Origin: Branchipolynoe longqiensis
Taxonomy: Eukaryota; Annelida; Polychaeta; Phyllodocida; Polynoidae
NCBI GenBank assembly: GCA_030323885.1
Contig: CM059199.1
Coordinates: 41,920,590-41,984,589 of the forward strand
DNA length: 64,000 nucleotides
Direction of reading: 5' to 3'
The position numbers and the translations under genes are program-made. Below, one piece after another: positions 42,916-52,597 of the stretch (positions are counted from its first letter, which is position 1; every line of letters begins with the position of its first letter). The notes beneath the pieces were generated by a model that ran no database searches, was not told where the DNA came from, and saw nothing but the letters and a program-made list of their open reading frames with translations.

Positions 42916-42919
42916 AAAC

Positions 42920-43136
42920 GTATGAGCAACGGGTTATCTTCGCCGGTGTTAAGGGCGGCCGACGGGGTAGCTATCGTCGGTGTTGGTATATGTGTCATGG
43001 GAAATGTATGTTGCCAAAGCACGGAGGGGTTAGCTAACCAATGCGTTATTTATAGATTTTGGGAAACCCTCTGCGCCTGTACCCGCAAGCACCGCTATTT
43101 GACAATATCGGCGGCCCGGAACTAGCGGCGGTCTGC
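42920..43136. other. CpG-rich segment inside the minisatellite
   Basis: Non-repeat, CpG-rich (TAAGGGCGGCCGACGGGGTAG, TATCGGCGGCCCGGAACTAG). With 43,980-44,165 it forms the flanks of the trinucleotide array that splits the 27-bp array. No gene recognised. Confidence 0.5.
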
Positions 43137-43156
43137 CAGTATGGATATCGACGTCG

Positions 43157-43159
43157 CGG

Positions 43160-43192
<33 letters not shown>

Positions 43193-43975
43193 GTACTAGT
43201 ACTAGTACTAGTACTAGTACTAGTACTACTACTACTAGTACACTAGTACTAGTACTAGTACTACTACTACTATGACTATGACTATGACTATGACTACGAC
43301 TATGACTACTACGACTACTACTACTACTACTACGACGACGACCACTACCACTACCACTACCACCACCACCACCACTATTACCACTACCACTACCACCACT
43401 ACCACCACTACCACCACCACTACCACCACCACTACCACCACTACCACTAGCACCACCACTACCACCACTACTACCACCACCACTACCACCACCACCACTA
43501 CCACCGCCACCACCACTATCACTACCACTAGTGCACACCACTACCACTACTACTACTACCACTACTACTACCACTACTAATACCACTACCACTAGTGCAC
43601 ACAACTACCACTACCACTACCACTACTACTACTGCTACTACTACTACCACTACTACTACCACTACCACTAGTGCACACACCTACCACTGCCACTACTACT
43701 ACCACTACTACTACCACTACCACTAGTGCACACCACTACCACTACTACTATTACCACTACCACTAGTGCACCCCACTACCACTACCACTACTACTACCAC
43801 TACTACTACCACTACCACTAGTGCACACTACTACCACTACTACTATTACCACTACCACTAGTGCACCCCCTACCACTACCACTACTACTACCACTACTAC
43901 TACCACTACCACTAGTGCACACCACTACCACTACCACTACTACTACCACTACTACTACTACTACTCCTCCTCCTC
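43157..43975. repeat. (ACY)n trinucleotide array with CACTAGTGCAC punctuation
   Basis: Starts right after a 20-bp motif shared with 30.97 kb. ACT/ACC triplets, early ACTAGT runs, then CACTAGTGCAC at 43,526, 43,590, 43,666, 43,721, 43,761, 43,816, 43,856 and 43,910. The later spacing alternates 55 and 40 bp, a 95-bp higher-order unit. Confidence 0.95.
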
Positions 43976-44165
43976 CTCCTTTCTCGTTGAGTCCGCGCGT
44001 AACACCGACAATAAAACACCTACAAGTGGGGGTTAGTGCAGGCCACGTTAACCCTCGAGGGGTTTGCCTAACCGGTGCACATACATTGTCACTTTTGGCC
44101 GCTAACCGGGGAATTCCGGACTACGCTTGGGTTATGACCGCTAAGCCCCCCTCATACATTTGGCC

Positions 44166-44400
44166 CCAGCACAGGTAGCCTGCTCCCGACCTTCCACATG
44201 GGTAGCCTGCTCCCGACCTTCCACACAGGAAGCCTGCTCCCGACCTTCCACACGGGAAGCCTGTTCCCGACCTTCCACACAGCAAGCATGCTTTCGACCT
44301 TCAGCACAGGAAGCCTGCTCCCGACCTTCCTCACAGTTAGCCGGCTCCCAACGTTTTGCATGGGAAGTCTGCTCCTGACCTTCTGCACCGGAAGCCTGTG
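44166..44400 (-). repeat. 27-bp minisatellite, second block
   Basis: About eight units of the same 27-bp repeat in the same orientation, resuming after the trinucleotide insert. Confidence 0.9.
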
Positions 44401-44625
44401 GCTAACTGACCTACCTGATGATGAATGAACGATGAGTTGTTGTCCTATTGCAAGTGGGTGTGGTCCTCCCCTGGTACCAGGGTCCTCCGGCCGTCCTCCG
44501 GTAGGTACGCGTGGTCAGCCCGTACACTCCCCGTGCAGAAGAAGGCTTCCAGCAGCAGCCCCTGTCCACAATCCCTGCCACCCACCACGTGACTGCACCG
44601 CAATCTCCTAACTAAGCACTGGGCG

Positions 44626-44950
44626 TGGTGGCCGAATCGATAGAGCCCACCAGACCTCCCGTGCGGGAGATTGGGAGTTCAGTTCCTGGTCGAGTCAAAC
44701 CAGTGACTTACAAAATTTGATACTTGTCAATTCCTAGCTTTGCGCTCAGCATTAATAGGATAGGGCAAGGACTGGTTGGCTTGGTATCAGGATAATGGGG
44801 CTGAGTGGGATATCAGGTCATGATACCGGTGGCCTGATTTTCCAGTGGGGAAGCCCTATAAAGTCACCATGAGTGCGCACTGTCACAAGGTGGCTCTCGT
44901 ACTGATGTGACGTTATATGTTGCCAGGACATAAAACTCCAACAACCAGCC
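44626..44950 (+). mobile_element. SINE-1 copy, head B
   Basis: Head GGGCGTGGTGGCCGAATCGA, box B AGTTCAGTTCCTGGTCGAG, body, tail ATAAAACTCCAACAACCAGCC. Hairpin partly changed (GTACTGATG/CAGGACAT). Confidence 0.88.
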
Positions 44951-45650
44951 TAATTAAACCAAAATCCCAATTTGAACTCGATGTCATTCGGAAAATCACC
45001 CAGTCCTAGGATTAGCTAACTGTTGGAGCAGCATATGGCGACGGGGAGAATACTTCACTTTGAATGTATTCAATTCCCACTCCACGTCTAAACAGTCTAA
45101 TATCTTACCGAAGTGGTTAGAGATTGAGACATTTAACAATTAATAGCCGGTGTGTTATTCCATTGCCTGTCAATTGTTGGAGCTTAAGAGAATGTCGCTG
45201 CGTAGCTTCACCGGAAGTGTGTCTGGCATTCTAGTAATGTGGTAATTGTTGTAAAACTGACTTCAATGTATGCATCTATCTTCATCTGGGAAGGATCAGG
45301 AGATTACAAGAAATCGCCCCATGTGATTGATAGTATAATGAGAAACACAGTACCAACACAGAAGATGTATGGCTAGTGCATGCTAGGAGCAAGGTGTCTC
45401 TAAATATATGGCCAATCCTCAAACTATCACTTGTTTAGGGTCCAACATTTAAATCCTCAAGTTCAAGTCAAAACCCTGGCCCAAACCATTCACAGCGTTT
45501 TAGGGTTTGTTCTTGGCTTTTTATTAGACAATCTCACTTGCTTCCAATAAAAGCAGACAGTTATTCTTCTTACACAGCCTCACTTACTTGCAATACAAGC
45601 ACACAATACGCCCACTAGATTCCACAAGATGAACTAAACCCTGAACTCTA
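44951..45650. other. Unannotated spacer
   Basis: No gene, TIR or tandem array recognised. Confidence 0.4.
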
Positions 45651-45654
45651 GATG

Positions 45655-45835
45655 TTTCAGTTTGGGCTATTTTCCCTTCCAACCAGTGCTCCACAACTGG
45701 TTCACCACAAGCTGTGGTATGTGCTGTCCTGTCTGTGGGAAATTCCATGTAAAATATGCCTTGCTGCTTATCGGAAAGAGTAGTCTATGTGGCAGCAGCA
45801 GGTTTCCTCTAAAGAAATGCGTCTGTTATTACTCA
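45655..45835 (+). mobile_element. SINE-3 fragment
   Basis: GGGCTATTTTCCCTTCCAACC, CCACAACTGGTTCACC, GCTGTGGTATGTGCTGTCC, TTATCGGAAAGAGTAGTC: the SINE-3 core on the plus strand, without the 3' end. Confidence 0.75.
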
Positions 45836-45925
45836 CTCCCGGTAGTACCTATGGAGGGAGCGGCGTGCACATGGCACCGATCCACCCCCCAATACACACA
45901 TGCACGCACACCACTTGCTTCTACT

Positions 45926-46275
45926 CAATGGGACCTGCTCAATGGTAGCTGCTTAATAGGAACAGCTCAATTGGAGTTGCTCAATGGGAGCTGCTCAATG
46001 GGAGTTGTTCAATATGAGCTGTTCAATGGGAGCTGTTCAATGGGAGCTGCTCATTGGGAGCTGCTCAATATGAGCTGCTCAATGGGAGCTGTTCAATGGG
46101 AGCTGCTCAATATGGGCTGTTCAATGGAAGCTGCTCAATGGGAGCTGCTCAATGGGAGCTGCTCAATATCAGCTGCTTTATGGGAGCTTCCCAATGGGAG
46201 CTGCTCAATGGGAGCTGCTCAATGGGAGCTGCTCAATGGGAGATGCTCAATAGGAGCTGTTTAATGGGAGCAGTT
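45926..46275. repeat. 14-bp minisatellite
   Basis: About 24 copies of CAATGGGAGCTGCT with TGTTCAATATGAGC variants. The period is 14, so the 200-aa open frame (45,662-46,264) shows a 14-residue peptide period; it also spans a SINE-3 and is not a gene. Confidence 0.95.
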
Positions 46276-46487
46276 CACGACTGGATGCGATATACTAACC
46301 AGCGGCTCTTCTTTCGTGAATGGTTGAAATTGGTTCCTGAACACAGAGATGTGGCCTAGTAATTAACTAATACTCTGGTCAGATTTCGTGTTGGCTTAAT
46401 TTGTATCCTCCTAATTCAGCTGTATGGGAATCGTCTGATCAGCGGGTTACCGTGAACTCATGGATGTGTCCTGGTTCACATGCATTG

Positions 46488-46514
46488 TCAATCAATCAAT
46501 CAATCAATCAATCA
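46488..46514. repeat. (AATC)n microsatellite
   Basis: Short perfect run of CAAT tetranucleotides. Confidence 0.9.
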
Positions 46515-46729
46515 CCCGGGGAGTGCTTTATCCATCCGAAGATATGCAGAGAGAACACTGAAGTCATTGGTGATAGCTTCATTTGAATGATTAATTACAT
46601 TATGATCCTTTTTTCTTTTTTGTTCTTGTTCAAGTGTGCGTTAAATCAAGGTCTTCGCAGTGGCTCAGAGAAGTGATCTTCGTAACAGATGTGATAACGG
46701 CTCTGTTTACTGACGCTTCCATCCAGGGT

Positions 46730-47020
46730 GACGGAATCTAATCATTGCCTGCAGGTGGTGGAGCGCTATCCTTATCTACAGTTGCACTGCTTACAATAAT
46801 ACCCCTCACAATACATGGGCCAGACCGAGCAGGATGGCAGCTGGTTGCCGGGGGTCGGACAGGGGGAGTGCCGGCCGAGACCGTCTCAGACAGCCCGGCT
46901 GTGATATGAGAATCCCAGCGATCACGCACACTTTGCTGTCTTTTTCTACCACCGACTGTCTCTTCTACTACCGCCTTGTATCTCCTATAGGCACTCACCG
47001 TCTCCTCTCTGGTCCTCTCC
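46730..47020. other. GC-rich unassigned segment
   Basis: CpG-richer than its surroundings (GGTTGCCGGGGGTCGGACAG). A minus-strand frame (46,738-46,998, 86 aa) has no recognisable motif. It might belong with the CpG-rich segment at 47.3 kb. Confidence 0.3.
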
Positions 47021-47029
47021 CGGCCACCC

Positions 47030-47255
47030 TCCCTCTCTCGCCCTCTCTCTCCCTCTCTCTCCCTTTCTCTCTCTCACTATCCCTCTCTCCCTCTCTCTGT
47101 CTCTTTCTCCTGGTAGTAAACACACTGTACAGAAAAAATAGCATGAGTTAATCCAGCCATACAAGTTAAACTCTTGCAGGGTTCGGCAGGAAGTGAGTGA
47201 GGGTAGGGCAGTGTAGAGTAGGGTAGGGTAAGGTAGGGTAGAGTAAGGTAGTGGG
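47030..47255. repeat. (CTCC/CTCT)n tract and GGGTA-like tract
   Basis: Pyrimidine-rich CCCTCTCTCTCCCTCTC repeats (47,030-47,105), and GTAGGGTAGGGTAAGG repeats at 47,200-47,255. Confidence 0.8.
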
Positions 47256-47289
47256 GTAGCTCTTTCTGCTTACAGCTGTATTCCAATAA

Positions 47290-47335
47290 CTCTCAGCCAA
47301 TCAGCCAACCAATCAGCCAACCAATCAGCAAACCA
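47290..47335 (+). promoter_or_regulatory. Cluster of CCAAT boxes
   Basis: CAGCCAATCAGCC, ACCAATCAGCC, ACCAATCAGC in close tandem, the NF-Y recognition pattern. They lie 30-70 bp before an ATG in a CpG-rich stretch. They could instead be a chance 16-bp tandem repeat. Confidence 0.4.
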
Positions 47336-47364
47336 ACCCGGCATCGAGCCAGCCTTCCAGCACC

Positions 47365-47631
47365 ATGTCTATCCAACACTTCACGCCGACGGTAGCAGTA
47401 GTGAAGGGTCGGGTCGCCGGTCGGGTCGGGCGGCGGGAACCTGTGGGGTTCCTGACGGTAGATGTACACTCACGGCGAGCACTGCTCCCCCTGCCGAGCA
47501 CAAGCGGACTGAGCGCCCCGAGCCACGGGCATCGCGCACCGTGTCAGAGCCCTATAGGTGTGGGTGTAGAGGAGCGCGCCACAGTTCGTCAGTTTCGCAC
47601 CAGGTGGCGTGGCGGTGCAGCGGCTGGGTGA
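47365..47631 (+). CDS. Possible CpG-rich first exon, unknown protein
   Basis: 88-codon frame beginning MSIQHFTPTVAVVKG and rich in Arg, Gly, Pro and Val (RVAGRVGRREP). The stretch is the most CpG-dense non-repeat DNA in the window. No domain recognised. The frame may end at a stop or be spliced at GGCTGGGTGAATGG near 47,624. Candidate host gene start with the CCAAT cluster upstream; equally it may be a GC-rich repeat fragment. Confidence 0.25.
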   Translation: MSIQHFTPTVAVVKGRVAGRVGRREPVGFLTVDVHSRRALLPLPSTSGLSAPSHGHRAPCQSPIGVGVEERATVRQFRTRWRGGAAAG

Positions 47632-47867
47632 ATGGGGGAAGGCCGGCATGTGTGTGTTTGGTTGTTTGTGTGTGTGTCTTTGCGTGAGCGTGGTTCTATT
47701 GTTGTACGTGTACGTGAGGGTTCTTCTTGTTCAATATGGAGTTAGTCTAAGTTTCATTTGATAGCTAGTCAAATGACCAGCTTATGACAGAATACGTCTC
47801 GTCTCAGGACAGCAAATTGGTCTGGATGCAATGTTGTTGGCTCAGTACAGGTACTACTGGATATATT

Positions 47868-47873
<6 letters not shown>

Positions 47874-47917
<44 letters not shown>

Positions 47918-47933
47918 CACATAAATACATATA

Positions 47934-47967
<34 letters not shown>
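47874..47967. repeat. (TA)n microsatellite
   Basis: Long TA runs with TACATATACACATAAATACA in the middle, adjoining the MITE. Confidence 0.95.
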
Positions 47968-47968
<1 letters not shown>

Positions 47969-48183
47969 GAAAACGCCAATCCAAAAATGGAGATACATTG
48001 TTTGAAGGTTTGATTCCAATGTTTATTTTATTATATTCCTACTTTTTTGTTCATTTCTCCATAAGCATGTGATCATATGAAAAGTGGAATCAGTGAGAAT
48101 TCAACTTATTTTCAGGTACAAATCTTTTATTTAAAGTACATTTTTGGATTGGTGTTTACATGGTTTTGCGCCTTAACCCTTCA
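47968..48183. mobile_element. 240-bp-family MITE, end-deleted
   Basis: Left TIR shortened to TGAAAACGCCAATCC, right TIR GGATTGGTGTTTACATGG and TTTTGCGCCTTAACCCTTCA. Third copy, again directly beside (TA)n. Confidence 0.75.
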
Positions 48184-48214
48184 TATATCATTAAAGGTAC
48201 TGATATAATATATA

Positions 48215-48215
48215 C

Positions 48216-48254
<39 letters not shown>

Positions 48255-48625
48255 ATGTATAACGCATTATGCGAGTATAAAGGCGTGGAAGGGAATTAAC
48301 CCCTCTTAATTATTATTATGTGCTAATTATTGTTATTATTACAATACATACTGTACTGCCTCCTCCATCTCGCGACTGGTGGTGCCACCCCCGGCTGCGC
48401 CCGGTACCTGCCTACCCTGAATACATCACTCGCGTCGGGAAATGTAAAGGATCTGGAGGGCATTGCACTCCCCCTCCCCCTCACCCCTGCCCGCGTGTGG
48501 AGGTGGGTACCAGCATGCACCTCTCTGCCTCCTGCGTGGGGCCTCGATGTGATGTATAAGCATTATGCGAGTATAAAGCCACGGAATGGATTTCTATATA
48601 TTATTCTGATATTATATTATTCTGA
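48215..48625. repeat. Dispersed hairpin module, two copies in tandem
   Basis: (TA)n, GTGATGTATAACGCATTATG, CGAGTATAAAGGCGTGG, TACTGCCTCCATC, GACTGGTGGTGCCACC, GTGTGGAGGTGGGTACCAGC, then again GATGTATAAGCATTATGCG and AGTATAAAGCCACGGAATGG. Clearest view of the module's order and about 290-bp period. Confidence 0.65.
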
Positions 48626-48859
48626 TATTATAGTATTAGCCAACGGGCTCTCTGTATGTATTTGCTCCTTACTCATATATATACTGGTGACTCGGAAGTA
48701 ATACATCCCAGGAGTAACCAGGTAGGGACACTGGGAATTGAAGCATCGACAATTTATTGTTCCTTATTCAAATACTCAGAGGGGAATTAGTAACCCATCC
48801 ATAACATATATATATATATATATGTCATCATCATCATCATGCTGTCGGTCGCGATGCAA

Positions 48860-49285
48860 CAAAGATTGCTTTCATTACTTGACTGCCACTCTCCATTTAG
48901 CTCTCTGCTGTGAGAGTTGTGTCCAAGAGTCGGTCTTAATGTCTCTCAGCTTCAGGTTTCTCTTGATGGTATCCTTGAACCAGAGACGAGGGCGCCCTCT
49001 CTTTCTGTAGCCAGAAGACAGTTGAGAATAGAGGATCTGCATTGGTAGCCTGTCTGATGACATCCTCATGAGGTGTCCAGTCCACCGGAGATTCTTTTTG
49101 ATCAGAAGATCTTCCATAGAGGGCAGCCCCGTTCGTTCTAGTATTTCCTTATTTGTCACTTTGTCCTTCCAGGTTAGCCTCATGATTGAACGCAAATGTC
49201 GCATCATGAAGGCATGCAGCTTTTTCACCTGTCCTCTGTCACCTGTCACCTTGGCTCCGTATAGTAGGGTGGATGCACGATTGCA
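48860..49285 (-). pseudogene. C-terminal region of a non-LTR retrotransposon RT
   Basis: Minus-strand frame of 124 codons (48,875-49,249), preceded by TLLYGAKV. Order TLLYGA, KKLHAFMMRHLRSIMRLTW, VTNKEILERTGLPSMEDLL, NLRWTGHLMRMSSDRLP, RKRGRPRLWFKDTIKRNL and AKWRVAVK is the post-polymerase C-terminal segment shared by many invertebrate endonuclease-RT retrotransposons. The catalytic RT and endonuclease are absent. The frame is intact up to the fragment edge. Confidence 0.8.
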
Positions 49286-49637
49286 CGGTAGATCTTATTA
49301 TATAAATAATGGCAGCCCCTTAAATGTTTCTCTCTAACCTTCTTATCTACCATGTTATTTGCTGCGGAGCAGGCATTCTATACTCCCCTGCCTCCTATAC
49401 CGTGAACCAACTGTCACTCTGCTCACTTTCAAGGACCCAGAAGGATAGCCTGGCTTTCATCAAACATCTGCACTTCATATACCTGAAAGCGAAAACCGAG
49501 GCTTTTAGGGACTCGGTTCACGTTGACTATGACTGTGAGATCAGGCGGCTCATGGAGACCTTGGATTTTGTGGCTTTTGGTAAGCCCTAGAACTCTACCA
49601 TTACCATGTTTTACGGTCATGAAAGCATGAAGCGCTG

Positions 49638-49922
49638 GTGTGGCGGTTTGAGCCGGGCACCAGTTTCAGCCGTGCGCATACACTCAAACTCAAGGCATTG
49701 TCAATGGTGGTGAGCAATCTTCATACAGAAAATCCAGGAAAAGTGAAATATCTCTAAAACCACACCACCTAGAAACAAATCGCTTGGTTCACATATAGAA
49801 AACATCTTTACGAAAAACATTATATTAAATTTATAAGGTTAGTGACTAACGACCATTGACAAGGCCTTGAGTTTGAGTCTATGCGCATGGCTGAAACTGA
49901 CAGTGAGCTGAAACCGCCACAC
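49638..49922. repeat. 71-bp inverted repeat, 143-bp spacer
   Basis: GTGTGGCGGTTTGAGC ... TCAATGGTGGT (49,638-49,708) pairs with ACCATTGAC ... GCCACAC (49,852-49,922) at roughly 85% by eye. The right arm encodes the start of the zinc-knuckle frame, so part of the gag-like region was copied in reverse. Confidence 0.8.
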
Positions 49923-50120
49923 CGGGGTGTGGGTGGGGGAGGGAGTACTTCCTCCAGGCACAGCTCCACCCACATCTTTGAGAGGGATGGCACTCAAGCT
50001 TGTTTCATATGGAACAAGGAGTCGGGTTGCGGCAGGACAGAGGAGGATTGTGGCTATGGCCACTGGTGCAGCAAGTGTGGTTCGAAGTCGCACAAGCGTA
50101 TACAATGTTGTACGGATTGA
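49881..50120 (+). pseudogene. Gag-like zinc-knuckle domain of a YR retroelement
   Basis: 80-codon frame. Residues 41-76 (50,001-50,108) hold CFIWNKESGC, C57, H61, CSKCG and H71...C76: C-x2-WN-x5-C, x6-C-x3-H-x-C-x2-C-x4-H-x4-C. This CxxWN-type knuckle is found in the first ORF of DIRS-like elements. Frames downstream to about 50,560 are broken, including a long G run at 50,255. The protein would bind element RNA. Confidence 0.65.
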
Positions 50121-50562
50121 CTCACTGACACTGACCGTAATCCTGTTGCTCCGACTGACCTGAACATGAATGTTGACACTGTGACTGACCCCCCTGCTTG
50201 TATTGGTGACTGTTTTGAACCTGTTGATGCTGATTTTGATGTTGGTTGTGTGTGGGGGGGGGGGGGGGGACACGGCTACCAGCACGGACGGTTTTGTTGA
50301 CATCCGTCCGGCCTTGACCTCTCGCCCCCCGGCAGGTGCCTGGGCGGTGGGCCAGGCAACTGGGACCAGCACCACCCTCATTGTTGTTATTGCTGACCGC
50401 CGTGACCCCGGGCTGGCCTTGACCCCTCCGGACACGCCCACTCAGAGGTGGGCCGCCCGGCTGCTAACGCCCACACCGACTCTGAGGTTGATGAGCTGGA
50501 CTCTGATGATGACAATCCGACCATCGGGACCGCCCGTGTTTACACGGGCGTGACCTCAGGGG

Positions 50563-52565
50563 TTGGCCGTGCCCATCGCTGACTATGCCGCCACCACTCC
50601 CAGTGCCGGGGGTGTCTGTGTTGCTGTGGCTTGTGATGGGCTGGCTGATCCTGGCGATATACTTGCCCCTGCCTGCTTGGCCGGTTGTGGTGTCCCCCCT
50701 GTTTGCATTGGCACTGACAGGGGGCATGGCGCCCATGATTCCCATGGTATTGGGAACAATGGCGCTGCTGTCACTCAGGATCGAGGCAGCACTGCCCCTT
50801 TTGTCATCAGATGGATTGACAGTGACCAGCCCAGTGACAACAACTGGTGGAAAGTAAAATATATTGAGAGCCCTAGCCCCAATAGTAGGTGCCACATATT
50901 TGACCTCACTTTGACCGAGCCTCGCACGGCCGGCGAGGTCAATCTTCGGATCTACGACAGCTGTGTTGGTGGCAGCTGCAGCTGCACCCACTCCATCACG
51001 GGTAACCCCGCCCAGCTTCTCCCTTGCCAAATGTTCTGCGAGCTCTTCCTGAGGGGGGACACTGATCTCGATTGGGAATACCTCCTCAGGGGCACCACCT
51101 TCGGCTTCCAGGTCATCAACCCTTCATGTGACCTGAATTGCGACTCAAGACATGGCAGGGTCAGGGATGCTACTGACCGTGCCCTTATCACAGCTAATAT
51201 AAGCTCCGTAGGGAGATCGACCAAGGCTGCATCAGTATTGTTGACAGCAGGCCCAGTTGCATGCACGATATATTCTGCATCCCCAAGGATGGGGGCAGGG
51301 TCTGCAGTATTGTGGACTGTAGCCAGCCTAAGGGCAGGTTGGTGATTGATTGCGCCAACCAAGTGGCCAACAAGTTCTCCTACAACAGTGTCAACGATGT
51401 CTCCGACTGCATGGAGAGGGGTGACTACATCTCATCCATCGACATAAAGGATGCCTACAGAGCTAGCTGCACCCACGCCTCTGACAGGGACCGGCAGGGC
51501 CTCCACTGGGAGTTTGACCACCAGCAGGACTCCCACTGCACTTACCTGGAGGACAACAGGCTCTGTATGGGGCTGTCTTCCAGCCCTTATGTATTCAGCA
51601 AAGTGTCTGATCTGATTGTCCGCCGCCCCATCCAGGAGGGAGTCGACCATGTGGTCAAGTACCTCGACGACTTCTGCCTTGTCAGCCCCACCTACGACGA
51701 GGGGTGTGCACACCAACACCGGCTCCTCGCCATCATCCGCCGCCTCGGTTTCCATGTCAGCTTCGGGATGGTCACTTCCCCCAGGCATCCTGATAGACAC
51801 CATGACCCTCAAGATGAGCCTCCCCCAGGACAAGCTCGAGAGGGTAACTGCCATCCTGAGTGCCACCAGGGGTCACAAGAAGGTCACAAGGAAAGACCTT
51901 GAGATGCTCGGCAGCCTCCTTGCCCACTGCAGCAAGGTGGTGAGAGGGGGCAGGACCTTTTGTCGAAGGATCTATGACAACATAGATAGCGTCGCGCGCC
52001 CCTACCATCTCATCCATCTCTCAAAGTGGTTCAGGGAGGATATCGAATGGTGGTTCCATTTTGCCGGTAGGTTCAATGGTAAGTCCCAGATACTCAGCCA
52101 TTTCTCTCCCCACCTCTCAACCTACAGTGACACCACTGACTGGGGTTTCGGTGCGACTCACAGTGACCACTGGATTGCAGGGGTGTTCAGGAGCAGTAGC
52201 ACCCTGGGGCATCAATGTCAAAGAGATGTGGGCTGCCTTCAGTGCAACCCGCACCTGGGGCCACCTATGGAAGGACAGGACCGTCGTCATGGTGATGGAC
52301 AACACCACCATCCGAGCTGCAATTAAAAGCGGCAGATCCAGAAGCCCCCACCATCATGGCTTACCTCCGCCAACTCTTCTGGCTGGCAGTTGAGCACAAC
52401 TTTGACGTCTCCTCCGTCTACATAAGGAGTGAGGAAAACACCATAGGTGATGCCCTGAGCAGGTTGTGCCAGCCAGGGGGTCTCGAGAGACTCAGGGTCG
52501 CCGACCCAGCTGGTAGGATCTGCTGCCGGGACATGTTCAGCCATGACCCATTGCAGATACGCTGA
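50563..52565 (+). pseudogene. RT-RNase H of a DIRS-type element, frameshifted
   Basis: Pieces in order: frame 1 to about 51,200 (CELFLRGDTDLDWEYLLRG, the region before RT); frame 3 to about 51,785 (CIPKDGGRVCSIVDCSQPKG, SSIDIKDAYR, MGLSSSPYVFSK, KYLDDFCLV at 51,657-51,683); frame 1 to about 52,195 (LKMSLPQDKL, YSDTTDWGFGA); frame 2 to about 52,345 (INVKEMWAAF, VMVMDNTT); frame 3 to 52,565 (IRSEENTIGDALSRL). RT YLDD and the four RNase H acidic residues are all still present, so decay is by small indels rather than loss of domains. Confidence 0.85.
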
Positions 52566-52597
52566 AGGAGAAACAGGCATTCCAGAAGAAGTTATAT

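Noticed and set aside
42096..43022. 308-aa minus-strand frame with 9-residue repeats (EGREQASRV-like)
   Set aside because: Lies wholly in the 27-bp SINE-derived array; other frames are open too because the unit is divisible by three. No independent sign of coding.
43122..43604. Val-, Ser/Gly- and Thr-rich frames of up to 160 aa
   Set aside because: Trinucleotide array; every frame is open.
45662..46264. 200-aa frame with MGAAQWELLNGSCS repeats
   Set aside because: Starts in a SINE-3 and runs through a 14-bp array; the 14-residue period is arithmetic, not protein design.
47200..47255. Telomere-like GGGTA repeats
   Set aside because: Irregular, short and internal; not a clean telomeric unit.
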